Origin: an uncultured Neptuniibacter sp.
GTDB lineage: Bacteria; Pseudomonadota; Gammaproteobacteria; Pseudomonadales; Balneatricaceae
Reading direction: 5' to 3'
Length of the DNA stretch: 64,000 nt
Assembly (NCBI RefSeq): GCF_947498015.1
Contig: NZ_CANMIR010000005.1
Coordinates: forward strand, 33,551 to 97,550
A model generated the notes under the pieces. It saw nothing but the letters and a program-made list of their open reading frames with translations. It did not search any database and was not told the origin of the DNA. This document shows positions 26,086 through 35,265 of the stretch, piece by piece. A program made the translations under genes and the position numbers. Positions within the stretch are counted from its first letter, which is position 1, and each line of letters starts with the position of its first letter.

Positions 26086-27807
26086 GTGGAATTACTTTCA
26101 GGCGCAGAGATGGTTGTTCGCGCGCTTCGTGATGAAGGCGTTAAATATATCTACGGCTATCCTGGTGGAGCACTCCTCCACATCTACGATGCGATCTTTA
26201 CGCAGGATGAAGTCGAACACATTCTGGTCCGCCACGAACAGGCTGCCACACATATGGCAGACGCGTATGCGCGAGCTACCGGTAAAGCGGGTGTAGCGCT
26301 GGTAACTTCAGGTCCTGGTGCAACCAATGCCGTAACAGGTATTGCGACTGCATATATGGATTCAATCCCGATGGTTGTTATTACAGGTCAGGTTATGTCA
26401 CACCTGATCGGTGAAGATGCCTTTCAGGAAACCGATATGATCGGTGTCTCTCGTCCTATCGTTAAGCACAGTTTCAGTGTTCAACGTCCGGAAGAGATTC
26501 CAGAGATCATCAAAAAAGCGTTCCACATCGCTGAAAGCGGTCGTCCGGGTCCGGTTGTCGTCGATATTCCTAAAGATATGACTACGCCGACCGAACGCTA
26601 TGAATATGAATACCCTAAGAGCGTTAAAATGCGCTCCTATAATCCGATCATGAAAGGTCACACCGGACAGATCAAAAAAGCTGTGGATATGTTGCTGGCC
26701 GCTAAACGGCCGGTTATCTATGCCGGTGGTGGTGTCATCATGGGTGATGCCAGCGAGCAGTTGACTGCCTTGGCACGTGAACTGGGTTATCCGGTAACGA
26801 ATACCCTAATGGGTCTGGGCGGATATCCGGGCACAGATAAACAGTTTATCGGTATGTTGGGGATGCATGGTAGCTATGAAGCTAATATGGCGATGCATCA
26901 CAGTGATCTGATTCTGGCGGTCGGCGCACGTTTTGATGATCGCGTGACCAATGGTACTGACAAGTTCTGCCCAACAGCCAAAATCGTACATGTTGATATC
27001 GATCCGGCTTCGATCTCCAAGACGATTAAAGCAGATGTGCCGATCGTAGGTCCGGCTCAAGCTGTTTTGAAAGAGATGCTGGATCAGCTTCATGCTGCAA
27101 AGAAAGCTCCTTGTGCGGATAGCTTAAAAGCGTGGTGGGAGCAGATTGAAGAGTGGCGTGGTCGTCATGGTGGTCGTTTTAAAACTGACGACTCTGAGCT
27201 TATGAAGCCTCAGCAGGTTATCGAGATGCTGAGCAAGGTCACCAACGGTGATGCTTATGTGTGCTCCGATGTTGGCCAGCACCAGATGTTCGCTGCACAG
27301 TATTACAAATTCAACAAACCCAACCGTTGGATCAATTCAGGCGGTCTGGGCACAATGGGATTTGGTCTGCCAGCTGCGATGGGTGTAAAACTTAACTTCC
27401 CTGAAGAGGAAGTGGTTTGTGTTACCGGTGAAGGCAGTATTCAGATGAATATTCAGGAACTGTCGACGATCAGCCAGTACGATATTCCAGTGAAGGTTAT
27501 CTGTTTGAATAACCAGTCTCTGGGTATGGTACGCCAGTGGCAGGACATGAACTATGAGTCTCGCCATTCTCAGTCTTACATGAAGTCTCTACCTGACTTT
27601 ATGAAGCTGGTTGAATCTTACGGTCATGTGGGTATCAAAGTTGAACGCTATGAAGATCTGGAAGGCGCAATGCGCGAAGCATTTGCACTGAAAGATCGCA
27701 TGGTATTCATGGATATCGCGGTTGATCCGTTTGAGCACGTTTATCCGATGCAGGTACCTCGTGGCTCTATGCGTGACATGTGGCTGAGTAAAACGGAGAG
27801 AACATAA
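26086..27807 (+). CDS. ilvI: Acetolactate synthase large subunit
   Basis: Thiamine-diphosphate enzyme joining two pyruvates (or pyruvate and 2-oxobutyrate) in valine, leucine and isoleucine synthesis. The sequence begins [14 protein letters not shown] when the second GTG is used. That GTG is eight bases after AGAGGG and gives 573 residues, close to E. coli Ilv[15 protein letters not shown] and the catalytic Glu in RHEQAA are present. The cofactor motif begins GEGSIQMN (GEG instead of GDG) and continues to [12 protein letters not shown]. ilvH follows two bases after the stop. ilvC, often next, is absent. Confidence 0.96.
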   Translation: MELLSGAEMVVRALRDEGVKYIYGYPGGALLHIYDAIFTQDEVEHILVRHEQAATHMADAYARATGKAGVALVTSGPGATNAVTGIATAYMDSIPMVVITGQVMSHLIGEDAFQETDMIGVSRPIVKHSFSVQRPEEIPEIIKKAFHIAESGRPGPVVVDIPKDMTTPTERYEYEYPKSVKMRSYNPIMKGHTGQIKKAVDMLLAAKRPVIYAGGGVIMGDASEQLTALARELGYPVTNTLMGLGGYPGTDKQFIGMLGMHGSYEANMAMHHSDLILAVGARFDDRVTNGTDKFCPTAKIVHVDIDPASISKTIKADVPIVGPAQAVLKEMLDQLHAAKKAPCADSLKAWWEQIEEWRGRHGGRFKTDDSELMKPQQVIEMLSKVTNGDAYVCSDVGQHQMFAAQYYKFNKPNRWINSGGLGTMGFGLPAAMGVKLNFPEEEVVCVTGEGSIQMNIQELSTISQYDIPVKVICLNNQSLGMVRQWQDMNYESRHSQSYMKSLPDFMKLVESYGHVGIKVERYEDLEGAMREAFALKDRMVFMDIAVDPFEHVYPMQVPRGSMRDMWLSKTERT

Positions 27808-27809
27808 TC

Positions 27810-28304
27810 ATGCGTCATATAATTTCGGTATTGATGGAAAATGAGCCTGGTGCTCTGTCCCGTGTTGTTGGCCTGTTCTCTCAGCGTAACTTCAACATTG
27901 AATCTCTCACCGTTGCGCCGACTGAAGATGAGACACTCTCTCGTCTGACAGTGACTACGGTGGGTGATGATCGTGTCGTTGAGCAGATCACTAAGCAGCT
28001 GAATAAGTTGATTGACGTGGTAAAAGTGGTTGACCTGACTGAGGGTGATCATCTTGAGCGTGAGTTGATGATGATCAAGATGAAGGCAAACAATGGTACG
28101 GTGCGTGCTGAGATTAAGCGTACTGCGGATATATTCCGTGGCACCATCATCGATGTAACGCCCAACACCTTTACCGTTCAGTTGGTGGGCTCAAGCAGTA
28201 AGCTGGATGCATTCATTGAGGCGTTAGGCACTTCGAATATTATGGAAGTGGTTCGCTCAGGTGTATCGGGTATTGCCCGGGGTGAGAAAGTTCTGACTCT
28301 GTAA
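27810..28304 (+). CDS. ilvH: Acetolactate synthase small (regulatory) subunit
   Basis: Regulatory partner of IlvI, giving valine feedback inhibition. The ACT domain spans residues 1-75, with ENEPGALSRVVGLFSQRNFNIESL as the ligand-binding signature. The C-terminal domain (80-164) continues with ELMMIKMKA and AEIKRTADIFRG. Length 164 is the usual one. It starts two bases after ilvI, so the two subunits are translated together, and is followed by a strong terminator 27 bases downstream. Confidence 0.97.
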   Translation: MRHIISVLMENEPGALSRVVGLFSQRNFNIESLTVAPTEDETLSRLTVTTVGDDRVVEQITKQLNKLIDVVKVVDLTEGDHLERELMMIKMKANNGTVRAEIKRTADIFRGTIIDVTPNTFTVQLVGSSSKLDAFIEALGTSNIMEVVRSGVSGIARGEKVLTL

Positions 28305-28330
28305 GTCGAACTCTCCCTGTGAGATCATAA

Positions 28331-28362
28331 GCCGCGCACTGGAAACAGTGGGCGGCTTTTTT
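28331..28362 (+). terminator. Intrinsic terminator of ilvIH
   Basis: Eleven-base stem (GCCGCGCACTG / CAGTGGGCGGC, one mismatch) with a GAAA tetraloop and six Ts. A GTG inside it is in frame with the next gene but is ruled out as start. Confidence 0.95.
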
Positions 28363-28380
28363 GTGTCTGAGGAGATAGAT

Positions 28381-28998
28381 GTGATTTTAGAAATGTCCGA
28401 AATGAGTAAGCTTCAGGCTTACCACACTTTGACACAGGTTGTGGTACCCCGTCCCGTAGCCTGGGTTTTATCTGAGAACGGTACCGGTGATTACAACCTG
28501 GCACCTTTCTCCTTTTTCTCTGTGGTATGCAGTGACCCTCCCGTCATTATGATCTCTGTGGGTGCAGCAAAACCGGATGGGAGTGAAAAAGATACCTATC
28601 GGAATATTATCGGGCAGGAAAAGTTTGTTATTCATATTGCAGGGTCTGATCTGGCGAACGAAGTCACCCAAAGTTCTGCGTCACTTCCTCACGGCCAATC
28701 TGAAATTGCGCATTGTGGCCTTGAACTTGTTGAGGTTGAGGGCTTTGCTCTGCCGCGGGTAAAGGGGCCGAAAATAGCTTTGGCCTGCTCCCTATATCAG
28801 CATCAGGAAGTAGGTAACAGTAACCAGCACCTGATCTTTGGTGAGATCGAAAAGGTATGGGTCGATGAGTCAGCGGTCACTGAAGATGAGAAAGGCCGTA
28901 TGAAGATCGATGCAGCGAGTGTTGATCCCCTCGGAAGGCTGGGCGGAACTGAGTATCAAACCTTTGGCGAGGTTATTTCGATCCCTCGGCCGGCTTAA
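28381..28998 (+). CDS. Flavin reductase-like, FMN-binding protein
   Basis: Member of the flavin reductase-like split-barrel family (DIM6/NTAB type), which binds FMN and often acts as an NAD(P)H:FMN reductase or related oxidoreductase. Seen here: VVPRPVAWVLSENG near the start, YNLAPFSFFSVVCSDPPVIMISVG in the core and FGEIEKVWVDE towards the end. The start chosen is GTG, six bases after GAGGAG, giving 205 residues; earlier in-frame GTGs lie in the ilvIH terminator. It is a monocistronic unit between two terminators. The substrate cannot be read from the sequence. Confidence 0.82.
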   Translation: MILEMSEMSKLQAYHTLTQVVVPRPVAWVLSENGTGDYNLAPFSFFSVVCSDPPVIMISVGAAKPDGSEKDTYRNIIGQEKFVIHIAGSDLANEVTQSSASLPHGQSEIAHCGLELVEVEGFALPRVKGPKIALACSLYQHQEVGNSNQHLIFGEIEKVWVDESAVTEDEKGRMKIDAASVDPLGRLGGTEYQTFGEVISIPRPA

Positions 28999-29033
28999 TC
29001 TCGTTGTTGGCAGCTAGCCAGAGAGCAGATCTG

Positions 29034-29060
29034 GAGCAAAAGGCATCACGCCTTTTGCTC
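29034..29060. terminator. Bidirectional terminator between the flavin reductase-like and peroxidase genes
   Basis: Eleven-base-pair perfect stem (GAGCAAAAGGC / GCCTTTTGCTC) with a five-base loop between two convergent genes. The T-rich arms are within the stem, so efficiency is uncertain. Confidence 0.75.
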
Positions 29061-29070
29061 AACTCGTTCA

Positions 29071-30234
29071 CTATTGATCCAGCAGGTGTTCATAGCGCTT
29101 GTCTGTTAAGGTTTTCATAAAGGCTACCAGAGCATCGATTTTTTGCTCTTTCAGAGCAGGGCCCGTTTCCAGCTCTTTCAACGAAATATTTTCTTCAACT
29201 TCAGGTTTCCCCCAAGGTCCCCCTGTTTCAGGGTTGATCTGACGCTGATCACTGCGGCTGTTGTATTTGTCGTAGAACAGAACAACTGTTCTCAACTCTT
29301 TGAAGACACCATTGTGCATATAGGGGCCGGTGACCGCGATATTCCTTAAGGTTGGTACCTTAAATTTACCGGCGTGCTCAGGAGTAGTCACTTGAGGATG
29401 GTTCAACAATCCCAGATCTTTTTTCGATATATCGACCCCATTTTTTTTGCGGCCGGCAATATTGGTTGGGATGCCTATGTTGTGGTACTCGTAGTTCGTA
29501 AATGTCTCTTGGGCGTGACGTTGTGATCTGTTTAGCTGGTGGCATAGATGACAGTTGGTAAACTGTTGCGAGAAGAATAGGGTACGGCCCAGCTCCTCCT
29601 GTTTTGTCATCGTGTATTCACCACGAAGATAGCGATCATATTTTGAATCAAAAGGGGCAAATAACTCGGTGCGTTCAAAATGAGCAATACTATCAGCCAT
29701 CGCGGCATATGCTTTAGCACTATCAGAGAAGATGGATTCACCGTAAAGCGCTTTAAATGAACGGATATAGAGAGGGTTTTCTCTCAAGCGATCAACGGCA
29801 GCGTGCTTAGAGGGTAGTCCCATCTCTACCGGATTCAGTGGTGGCCCACCTGCCTGTCCTGTCAGGTCTGATGCGCGACCGTCATGAAACTGTCCGCCCA
29901 CATATTCACCCTCACCGTTGAGATGAAACTCTGGACTGAACATGGCGTACGTGGCTGTAGGGGTATTTCGGTCACCGAGAGATTGACCATCATCTCCTAA
30001 TGAGAAGGCACCTTCGACACCATTATCGCGTGGATCTACAAAGCCATGAGTGGGGGAGTGGCAGGTGGCGCAGGCTTGAGTTCGATTCACTGAGAGGTTT
30101 GTGTCGAAGTAAAGTTGTTGGCCCAGTTGCGCTTTGCTTAATGTTGTCAGAGATGTGTGATTTTCATTTTTTGTGCAGGCACCGAGAAGCACAGAGGTGA
30201 GAACAAAACTAAGTTTGATAGATTTTGAAATCAT
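29071..30234 (-). CDS. Di-haem cytochrome c peroxidase family lipoprotein
   Basis: Bacterial CCP/MauG-family protein, probably reducing hydrogen peroxide with electrons from small cytochromes. Two haem-binding motifs are present: CATCH (Cys55, Cys58, His59) and CHLCH (Cys228, Cys231, His232). The signal sequence ends in a lipobox (LLGAC, Cys20), so it should be a membrane-anchored periplasmic protein. Typical segments are LFFDTNLSVN-like YFDTNLSVN, GQFHDGR and FKVPTLRNIAVTGPYMHNG. Length 387 is slightly more than soluble CCP. Upstream sites suggest control by oxygen (Anr) and iron (Fur). MauG-type oxidative chemistry cannot be excluded. Confidence 0.9.
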   Translation of the reverse strand: MISKSIKLSFVLTSVLLGACTKNENHTSLTTLSKAQLGQQLYFDTNLSVNRTQACATCHSPTHGFVDPRDNGVEGAFSLGDDGQSLGDRNTPTATYAMFSPEFHLNGEGEYVGGQFHDGRASDLTGQAGGPPLNPVEMGLPSKHAAVDRLRENPLYIRSFKALYGESIFSDSAKAYAAMADSIAHFERTELFAPFDSKYDRYLRGEYTMTKQEELGRTLFFSQQFTNCHLCHQLNRSQRHAQETFTNYEYHNIGIPTNIAGRKKNGVDISKKDLGLLNHPQVTTPEHAGKFKVPTLRNIAVTGPYMHNGVFKELRTVVLFYDKYNSRSDQRQINPETGGPWGKPEVEENISLKELETGPALKEQKIDALVAFMKTLTDKRYEHLLDQ

Positions 30235-30265
30235 TTTCGTTCGCCTATGAGAATTTAGCGCATAA

Positions 30266-30284
30266 GTTAATGAGAATGATTATA
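30266..30284 (-). promoter_or_regulatory. Fur-box-like site overlapping the -10 of the peroxidase gene
   Basis: Nineteen bases match the classical Fur consensus GATAATGATAATCATTATC at 15 positions. Read on the - strand, its first six bases are a perfect TATAAT (30284-30279), so binding would block the promoter. About 32 bases from the start codon. Confidence 0.65.
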
Positions 30285-30305
30285 CATAACTGTTTAATGA
30301 ATAGC

Positions 30306-30319
30306 TTGATAGTGGTCAA
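30306..30319 (-). promoter_or_regulatory. Anr/FNR-type activator site of the peroxidase gene
   Basis: TTGAT-AGTG-GTCAA is a perfect match to the Anr half-site pattern TTGAT-N4-GTCAA. Its centre is about 41 bases from the transcription start predicted from the TATAAT on the - strand, the class II geometry. Anr control of ccp genes is known in Pseudomonas. Confidence 0.75.
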
Positions 30320-30354
30320 GCTTTCGAGTGCATGTAATGTTTAGGAGGACGCAA

Positions 30355-30636
30355 CTATTTACGGTAGATGGTTTCGATCAGGTGCCAGCCAAAACGAGTT
30401 TTTACGGGGCCATGGACGACATGTAGAGGTTTTTTGAAGACAACATCTTCAAACGGTTTAACCATCTGACCACGACGGAACTCACCTAGATCACCAAAAC
30501 GTTTTCCAGAAGGGCAGAGGGAATATTTTTTAGCAAGTTTGCCAAAATCATTTCCCAGTTTTAAACGTTTTTTGAGCCTTTCAGCTTCATCACGGGTTTT
30601 AACAAGAATATGTCTGGCGCAGGCTCGGTTAGCCAT
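30355..30636 (-). CDS. ppiC: Parvulin-type peptidyl-prolyl isomerase PpiC
   Basis: Single-domain cytoplasmic parvulin of 93 residues, as in E. coli PpiC. The fold markers are all present: ARHILVKTRDEAERL, DFGKLAKKYSLCPSG, GDLGEFRRGQMVKPFEDVVF and the closing TRFGWHLIE. No signal peptide and no extra domain. It is a separate - strand gene with about 230 bases upstream of it, in which I see no other feature. Confidence 0.95.
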   Translation of the reverse strand: MANRACARHILVKTRDEAERLKKRLKLGNDFGKLAKKYSLCPSGKRFGDLGEFRRGQMVKPFEDVVFKKPLHVVHGPVKTRFGWHLIETIYRK

Positions 30637-30870
30637 CGGGTTACTCCAAGTATAAAAGGTGATTCTACCTCAGCAGGGTTGTCCATATAAAGAAGAGCGT
30701 GTATGTCACAGTGCCGAATAGATCTGTGAACTGAGTTTAGGGGTCTATGGGAGCACTCAATAGCACTGGATTTGATGTTTGAAAAGGGGATGCAACTACG
30801 GGGCTAGGCAGTTGAATCCGACTGCTGATGACGAACTCTTTTTTATGATGATAGCGATGGTTGCAGTTGC

Positions 30871-31704
30871 TTAGTCGTTTGGTTGAATCTGCTGCAATGC
30901 TTCCGTCAGTGTCTCTGCAATTGGGGCATCCAGTTTCAGGTCCAGTAATGGATCTGCGCGGGTGACCCCCAGATTCAGGGCGCAGATCGGTTTGCTCCAG
31001 TCATGTGCTTTCTTGCAGAAACGAAAGCCGGAATAGACCATCAATGAGCTACCAACTGTTAGAAGCGCATCAGCTTGTTCCAGTTGGTCTAGTGCTGAAA
31101 AAACCGATTCTTTAGGAACGTTATCCCCGAAATAAACTACATCCGGTTTCAGGACGCCGCCGCAGCTTTCGCAATCTAATACCTTAAAGGTGTTGAAGGC
31201 TTCTGTTTCCAGATCCGCATCACCGTCGGGGCGAGCTACCGCCTCGGTGATTGTAAATTGTGGGTTTTGTTGAGCGATCCGCTCATGAATTTTGATTCGA
31301 TTGTATCTACGTTCGCAACTCATGCATCGAACCTGATCTGATCTGCCATGCAGATCTAGTACGCTTTGGCTGCCTGCACGTTGATGTAGTCGGTCAACGT
31401 TTTGCGTGATTAGCAGTCGGATATAGCCCATCTGCTCCAGTCGGGCGAGAGCGAAGTGAGCGGGGCCCGGTTGTGCATCGCGTATTAGCGGCCAGCCTAT
31501 CAGGCTTCTGGCCCAGTATCGCTGCCGGGCGTAGTGACTTTCCATAAACTCTTTATGCTGAACCGGAGCAGAGTGCTGCCAATCCCCTTTTTGATCACGA
31601 TAAGCGGGAATACCTGAATCTGTACTCACACCTGCGCCTGTGAGAACGACCAGATTTGGATGGCTGTGGATAAATTCAGCCAGAAGCTCAGCGGGTGAGG
31701 CCAT
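30871..31704 (-). CDS. NAD-dependent protein deacylase of the Sir2 family
   Basis: Sirtuin, removing acyl groups from lysines with NAD+. GAGVSTDSGIPAYRD (from residue 23) binds NAD, QNVDRLH (101-107) follows, His119 in LHG is the catalytic base, and two pairs of cysteines (127/130 and 178/181) form the zinc site. The second pair is separated from the first by an insert of about 45 residues. The GIPAYR form and the insert resemble the SIRT4-like class II branch rather than CobB. Length 277. A terminator lies upstream, between it and glcB. Confidence 0.9.
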   Translation of the reverse strand: MASPAELLAEFIHSHPNLVVLTGAGVSTDSGIPAYRDQKGDWQHSAPVQHKEFMESHYARQRYWARSLIGWPLIRDAQPGPAHFALARLEQMGYIRLLITQNVDRLHQRAGSQSVLDLHGRSDQVRCMSCERRYNRIKIHERIAQQNPQFTITEAVARPDGDADLETEAFNTFKVLDCESCGGVLKPDVVYFGDNVPKESVFSALDQLEQADALLTVGSSLMVYSGFRFCKKAHDWSKPICALNLGVTRADPLLDLKLDAPIAETLTEALQQIQPND

Positions 31705-31746
31705 AGGGTGCCCTGCATTGATGGAGTCAGTTGTAGTGTACCTAAA

Positions 31747-31783
31747 ACAAAAAAGCCGTGCTTAAGGTAAGCACGGCTTTTTA
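31747..31783. terminator. Strong terminator downstream of glcB
   Basis: Fourteen-base-pair perfect stem (AAAAGCCGTGCTTA / TAAGCACGGCTTTT) with a three-base loop. Read on the - strand it ends in a T-rich run, 32 bases past the glcB stop. Confidence 0.93.
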
Positions 31784-31812
31784 CGAGGTGTAGACTGAAT
31801 CAGATCTGTAGA

Positions 31813-33990
31813 TCAGGCACCGAATTTAGCTTTTGCTTCGATACGGCGGCGGTGTAGAACCGGTTCAGTATAACCATTGGGTTGGACGCAGCCCTCGATG
31901 ACCAACTCGCAAGCCGCAGCGAACGCAATGCTGTCATCAAAGTTAGGCGCCATCGGGCGATACAGAGGATCGCTGGCGTTCTGACGGTCAACAATCGCGG
32001 CCATACGTTTCATCGTCTCCATGACCTGTTCCTCTGAGCAGATGCCGTGACGCAACCAGTTCGCGATATGCTGGCTGGAGATACGCAGTGTTGCACGATC
32101 TTCCATCAGGCCTACATCATTGATATCAGGAACTTTAGAACAGCCTACACCCTGATCGACCCAGCGTACTACATAGCCCAGGATACCCTGTGCGTTGTTG
32201 TCGAGTTCCTGCTGGATCTCTTCAGCGGTCCAGCTTGGGTTCGGCTCAACAGGCACTGTCAGAATGTCGTCTAGATTAGCACGATCACGTACCTTCAGTT
32301 CGTCCTGACGGGCAAACACGTCTACCTGATGGTAGTGAGTAGCGTGCAGTACTGCAGCGGTCGGAGATGGAACCCACGCCGTGTTAGCACCTGACATTGG
32401 ATGGCCAATCTTAGCTTCCAGCATGTTTGCCATCTGGTCAGGGATAGGCCACATACCTTTACCAATCTGTGCGCGGCCCTGTAGACCACAGAGTAGACCG
32501 TTATCCACGTTCCAGTTCTCGTAAGCCCCGATCCAGGCAGCGGCTTTCATATCGCCTTTGCGGATCATCGGACCCGCTTCCATGGAGGTATGGATCTCAT
32601 CGCCGGTACGATCAAGGAAGCCAGTGTTGATGAAGACAACACGCTCTTTAGCAGCACGGATACACTCTTTCAGGTTCACCGTCGTACGGCGTTCCTCATC
32701 CATGATCCCCATCTTCATGGTGAAGCGTTCCAGTCCCAGCACATCTTCGATACGGCCGAACAGCTCGTTAGCAAATGCAACCTCTTCAGGTCCGTGCATC
32801 TTAGGCTTAACGATATAGGTTGAGCCTGTCACGGTATTGCTGTACTTGCCGTTGCCCTTAATGTCATGGATAGAGATCAGGGTTGTGACCATGCCATCCA
32901 TGATGCCTTCAGGAACTTCGTTACCCTCTTTGTCCAGAATCGCTTCGTTGGTCATCAGGTGACCTACGTTACGAACGAACATCAGACTACGACCTTTCAG
33001 GGCCAGAGAGGAGCCGTCGAGAGCTGTGAATTCACGATCACCGTTAATGGTACGTGTGAACGTTTTACCGCCTTTACTCACCTCTTCAGTCAGGTCGCCT
33101 TTCATCAGGCCTAACCAGTTGCGGTAGATAACGACTTTATCAGCACTATCAACGGCTGCGACAGAATCTTCGCAGTCCATGATGGCGGTCAGGGCAGCTT
33201 CCATGACGATATCTTTGATGCCTGCAGCATCATCTTTACCAATCTGGCTGCTACGGTCGACCTGAATTTCAAAGTGCAGGCCGTTGTTGACCAGCAGAAT
33301 AGATTCGGGAGCGGACTGATCGCCATTGAAGCCCACCAGTTTTTCAGCATCGGCTAATGTGGTGGTGCTGCCATCTTTCATCGTTACAGCTAATGCGCCT
33401 TCAGCGATGCTGTAACCGGTAGAATCTTTGTGTGAACCTGCGGTCAGTGGTGCGGATTGATCCAGGAAGTCACGGGCGGCTTCAATTACTTTTGAACCGC
33501 GGACAGGGTTGTAGCCAGCCGTTTTCTCTGCGCCATCTGCTTCAGAAACTGCGTCAGTGCCATACAGCGCATCATACAGGCTACCCCAGCGTGCATTGGC
33601 AGCGTTTAAAGCAAAGCGTGCATTCATAACAGGCACAACCAACTGCGGGCCTGCCATCGTTGCCATTTCAGGATCAACATTAGCTGTAGATGCTTCGAAA
33701 TCTTCGCCTTCTGGCAGAAGGTATCCGATCTCGCTCAGGAAGCCTTTATATGCATCCAGATCAAATGCCTGACCCTGACGCTCTTGATGCCATGCATCGA
33801 TCTGCGCCTGTATTGAATCACGTTTTGTCAGCAACTCACGGTTTTTTGGTGCCAGATCATGAACAATAGCATCAAAGCCTGCCCAGAACTGTTCACTGGA
33901 AACGCCAGTGCCTGGCAGAGCTTCATTGTTAACGAATTCGTAAAGAGCCTTTGCAACCTGCAGGCCGCCACTCTGTACCCTTTGACTCAT
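31813..33990 (-). CDS. glcB: Malate synthase G
   Basis: Condenses glyoxylate with acetyl-CoA to malate in the glyoxylate and glycolate routes. The 725 residues match the G isoform, not the shorter A isoform. Identified from the full-length similarity: [17 protein letters not shown] (metal-binding region), [22 protein letters not shown] and [35 protein letters not shown]. No glcDEF or aceA genes are adjacent. It is monocistronic, with its own terminator, and divergent from the hydrolase gene. Confidence 0.97.
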   Translation of the reverse strand: MSQRVQSGGLQVAKALYEFVNNEALPGTGVSSEQFWAGFDAIVHDLAPKNRELLTKRDSIQAQIDAWHQERQGQAFDLDAYKGFLSEIGYLLPEGEDFEASTANVDPEMATMAGPQLVVPVMNARFALNAANARWGSLYDALYGTDAVSEADGAEKTAGYNPVRGSKVIEAARDFLDQSAPLTAGSHKDSTGYSIAEGALAVTMKDGSTTTLADAEKLVGFNGDQSAPESILLVNNGLHFEIQVDRSSQIGKDDAAGIKDIVMEAALTAIMDCEDSVAAVDSADKVVIYRNWLGLMKGDLTEEVSKGGKTFTRTINGDREFTALDGSSLALKGRSLMFVRNVGHLMTNEAILDKEGNEVPEGIMDGMVTTLISIHDIKGNGKYSNTVTGSTYIVKPKMHGPEEVAFANELFGRIEDVLGLERFTMKMGIMDEERRTTVNLKECIRAAKERVVFINTGFLDRTGDEIHTSMEAGPMIRKGDMKAAAWIGAYENWNVDNGLLCGLQGRAQIGKGMWPIPDQMANMLEAKIGHPMSGANTAWVPSPTAAVLHATHYHQVDVFARQDELKVRDRANLDDILTVPVEPNPSWTAEEIQQELDNNAQGILGYVVRWVDQGVGCSKVPDINDVGLMEDRATLRISSQHIANWLRHGICSEEQVMETMKRMAAIVDRQNASDPLYRPMAPNFDDSIAFAAACELVIEGCVQPNGYTEPVLHRRRIEAKAKFGA

Positions 33991-34163
33991 AATAAAATGC
34001 CCCAGTTATATATTCTGTCAGTTCAGGTGCGAGGCAACCGTGAACCGAATGATTAGTTGCTGCAGTATTGGGTAGGCAGCAATCTTTGTGCAATGCAACA
34101 GTAGCGCAATGCTATTCAATTGTCGCCCAACTCGACCCAAAAGTATGATAACCAAGCCTTATG

Positions 34164-34183
34164 TTCGCTATAAGCTGAGCGAA
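34164..34183. repeat. Inverted repeat in the glcB-hydrolase divergent region
   Basis: TTCGCT-N8-AGCGAA, a perfect 6-8-6 inverted repeat 12 bases before the -35 of the rightward promoter. It could be an operator, but no regulator is encoded beside it. Confidence 0.35.
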
Positions 34184-34194
34184 TACTGTAGGGT

Positions 34195-34223
34195 TTGACT
34201 AGAGTTAAGGGTATGAATTGAAT
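34195..34223 (+). promoter_or_regulatory. Possible sigma-70 promoter of the hydrolase gene
   Basis: TTGACT, 17 bases, TTGAAT. The -35 matches at five of six positions and the -10 at four. About 35 bases separate it from the start codon. Confidence 0.5.
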
Positions 34224-34258
34224 GTGTTTCTGTCGGGTAATCGGTCAGAGGAGTGCTG

Positions 34259-35230
34259 ATGTTTGACCGTGATTGTCTAGTTAAAGGCCTGCCTCTGTAT
34301 AAGGCTGCGCTTCCAGGGATACCCTGTCAAAATGCCAGAGGGTATCTGGCACATTATGCACTTCTCGAACTGGCGGAATCATCTGAGTATCGAATCGGCC
34401 GGATGGTGTTAGATGAGCTTTCTGTAACCTTACAGAGCTTCGCGCATACTGATGACAACCATAGTCGGGGAACGGTTGTAATTGTTCATGGCTATATGGA
34501 CCATATGGGGCTCTACCAGAAGCTGATCACGACCCTGTATAAAACAGGATATGATCTGCTCTGTTACGATCTCAGCGGTCATGGGCTTTCCGATGGTAAT
34601 CCCCTTGCCGTGGATGATTTTAAACACTACGCAACGCAACTGTCTGAATTGATCTCTAAAGTAGGGCCTTCACTGAACGGGCCATTACATATGATTGGGC
34701 AGAGTACCGGAGCTGCTGTATTGATCGCTCATCAGCTACTTTTCTCCAGTCAATCGATGCCTCAACAGGGGGTGCAAGTGATGTTGGCGCCACTGATTCG
34801 CCCGAATTTATGGCGATCGATTAAACGTAAGTTCAGTCTGTTGAAATATGTCCTCAAACGGGTCCCGCGGCAGTACAGTCAAAACTCACATGATGCTGCT
34901 TTCATCCGCTTTATCGAGGAGAGGGATAGTTTGCAGCATCGACAGATTCCGGTTAGCTGGATCGGGGCAATGCTATCCTGGGGTGACTGGGTAGAGCAGC
35001 ATCCACCGGTGAAGGGAAGGGTGTATATGATTCAGGGCACCGACGACAGCACGGTGGACTGGCAACATAATCTGGGTGTGATGGGGCGGTTGTACCCAGA
35101 TCTGGATCTGACCCTGATCGAACAGGCTAAACACCATCTTGTTAATGAGAGTGATCGTTATCGGTTACAGGTGTTTCAGAGAATATTGCAGATTCTGGCT
35201 GAGTGGGAAAACAAAAACGGGCAACCTTAG
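34259..35230 (+). CDS. Alpha/beta hydrolase (serine aminopeptidase / monoacylglycerol lipase-like)
   Basis: Cytoplasmic alpha/beta hydrolase of the Hydrolase_4 group. VVIVHGYMDHMGLY gives the oxyanion region, CYDLSGHGLSDG the following strand-loop, GQSTG the nucleophile elbow with Ser149, QGTDDSTVD the probable acid and AKHHL the catalytic His. The chosen ATG follows AGAGGAG by five bases and gives 323 residues; a GTG two codons earlier overlaps that site. A lysophospholipase or monoacylglycerol lipase activity is plausible, but the substrate is not determined by sequence. Confidence 0.85.
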   Translation: MFDRDCLVKGLPLYKAALPGIPCQNARGYLAHYALLELAESSEYRIGRMVLDELSVTLQSFAHTDDNHSRGTVVIVHGYMDHMGLYQKLITTLYKTGYDLLCYDLSGHGLSDGNPLAVDDFKHYATQLSELISKVGPSLNGPLHMIGQSTGAAVLIAHQLLFSSQSMPQQGVQVMLAPLIRPNLWRSIKRKFSLLKYVLKRVPRQYSQNSHDAAFIRFIEERDSLQHRQIPVSWIGAMLSWGDWVEQHPPVKGRVYMIQGTDDSTVDWQHNLGVMGRLYPDLDLTLIEQAKHHLVNESDRYRLQVFQRILQILAEWENKNGQP

Positions 35231-35238
35231 GCTGCCCG
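35211..35238 (-). terminator. Terminator of serA
   Basis: CGGGCA / TGCCCG stem with a nine-base loop followed, on the - strand, by TTTTTGTTTT. It lies beyond the serA stop and overlaps the last codons of the convergent hydrolase gene. A near-perfect palindrome (GATAAG...CTTATC) at 35246-35267 stands between it and serA. Confidence 0.7.
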
Positions 35239-35265
35239 CTTCAGTGATAAGTCCTTAAGGGCTTA

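Noticed and set aside
28348..28380. GTG start of the flavin reductase-like gene inside the ilvIH terminator
   Set aside because: The GTG lies in the terminator loop and 3' arm; a GTG with GAGGAG six bases upstream is present further on.
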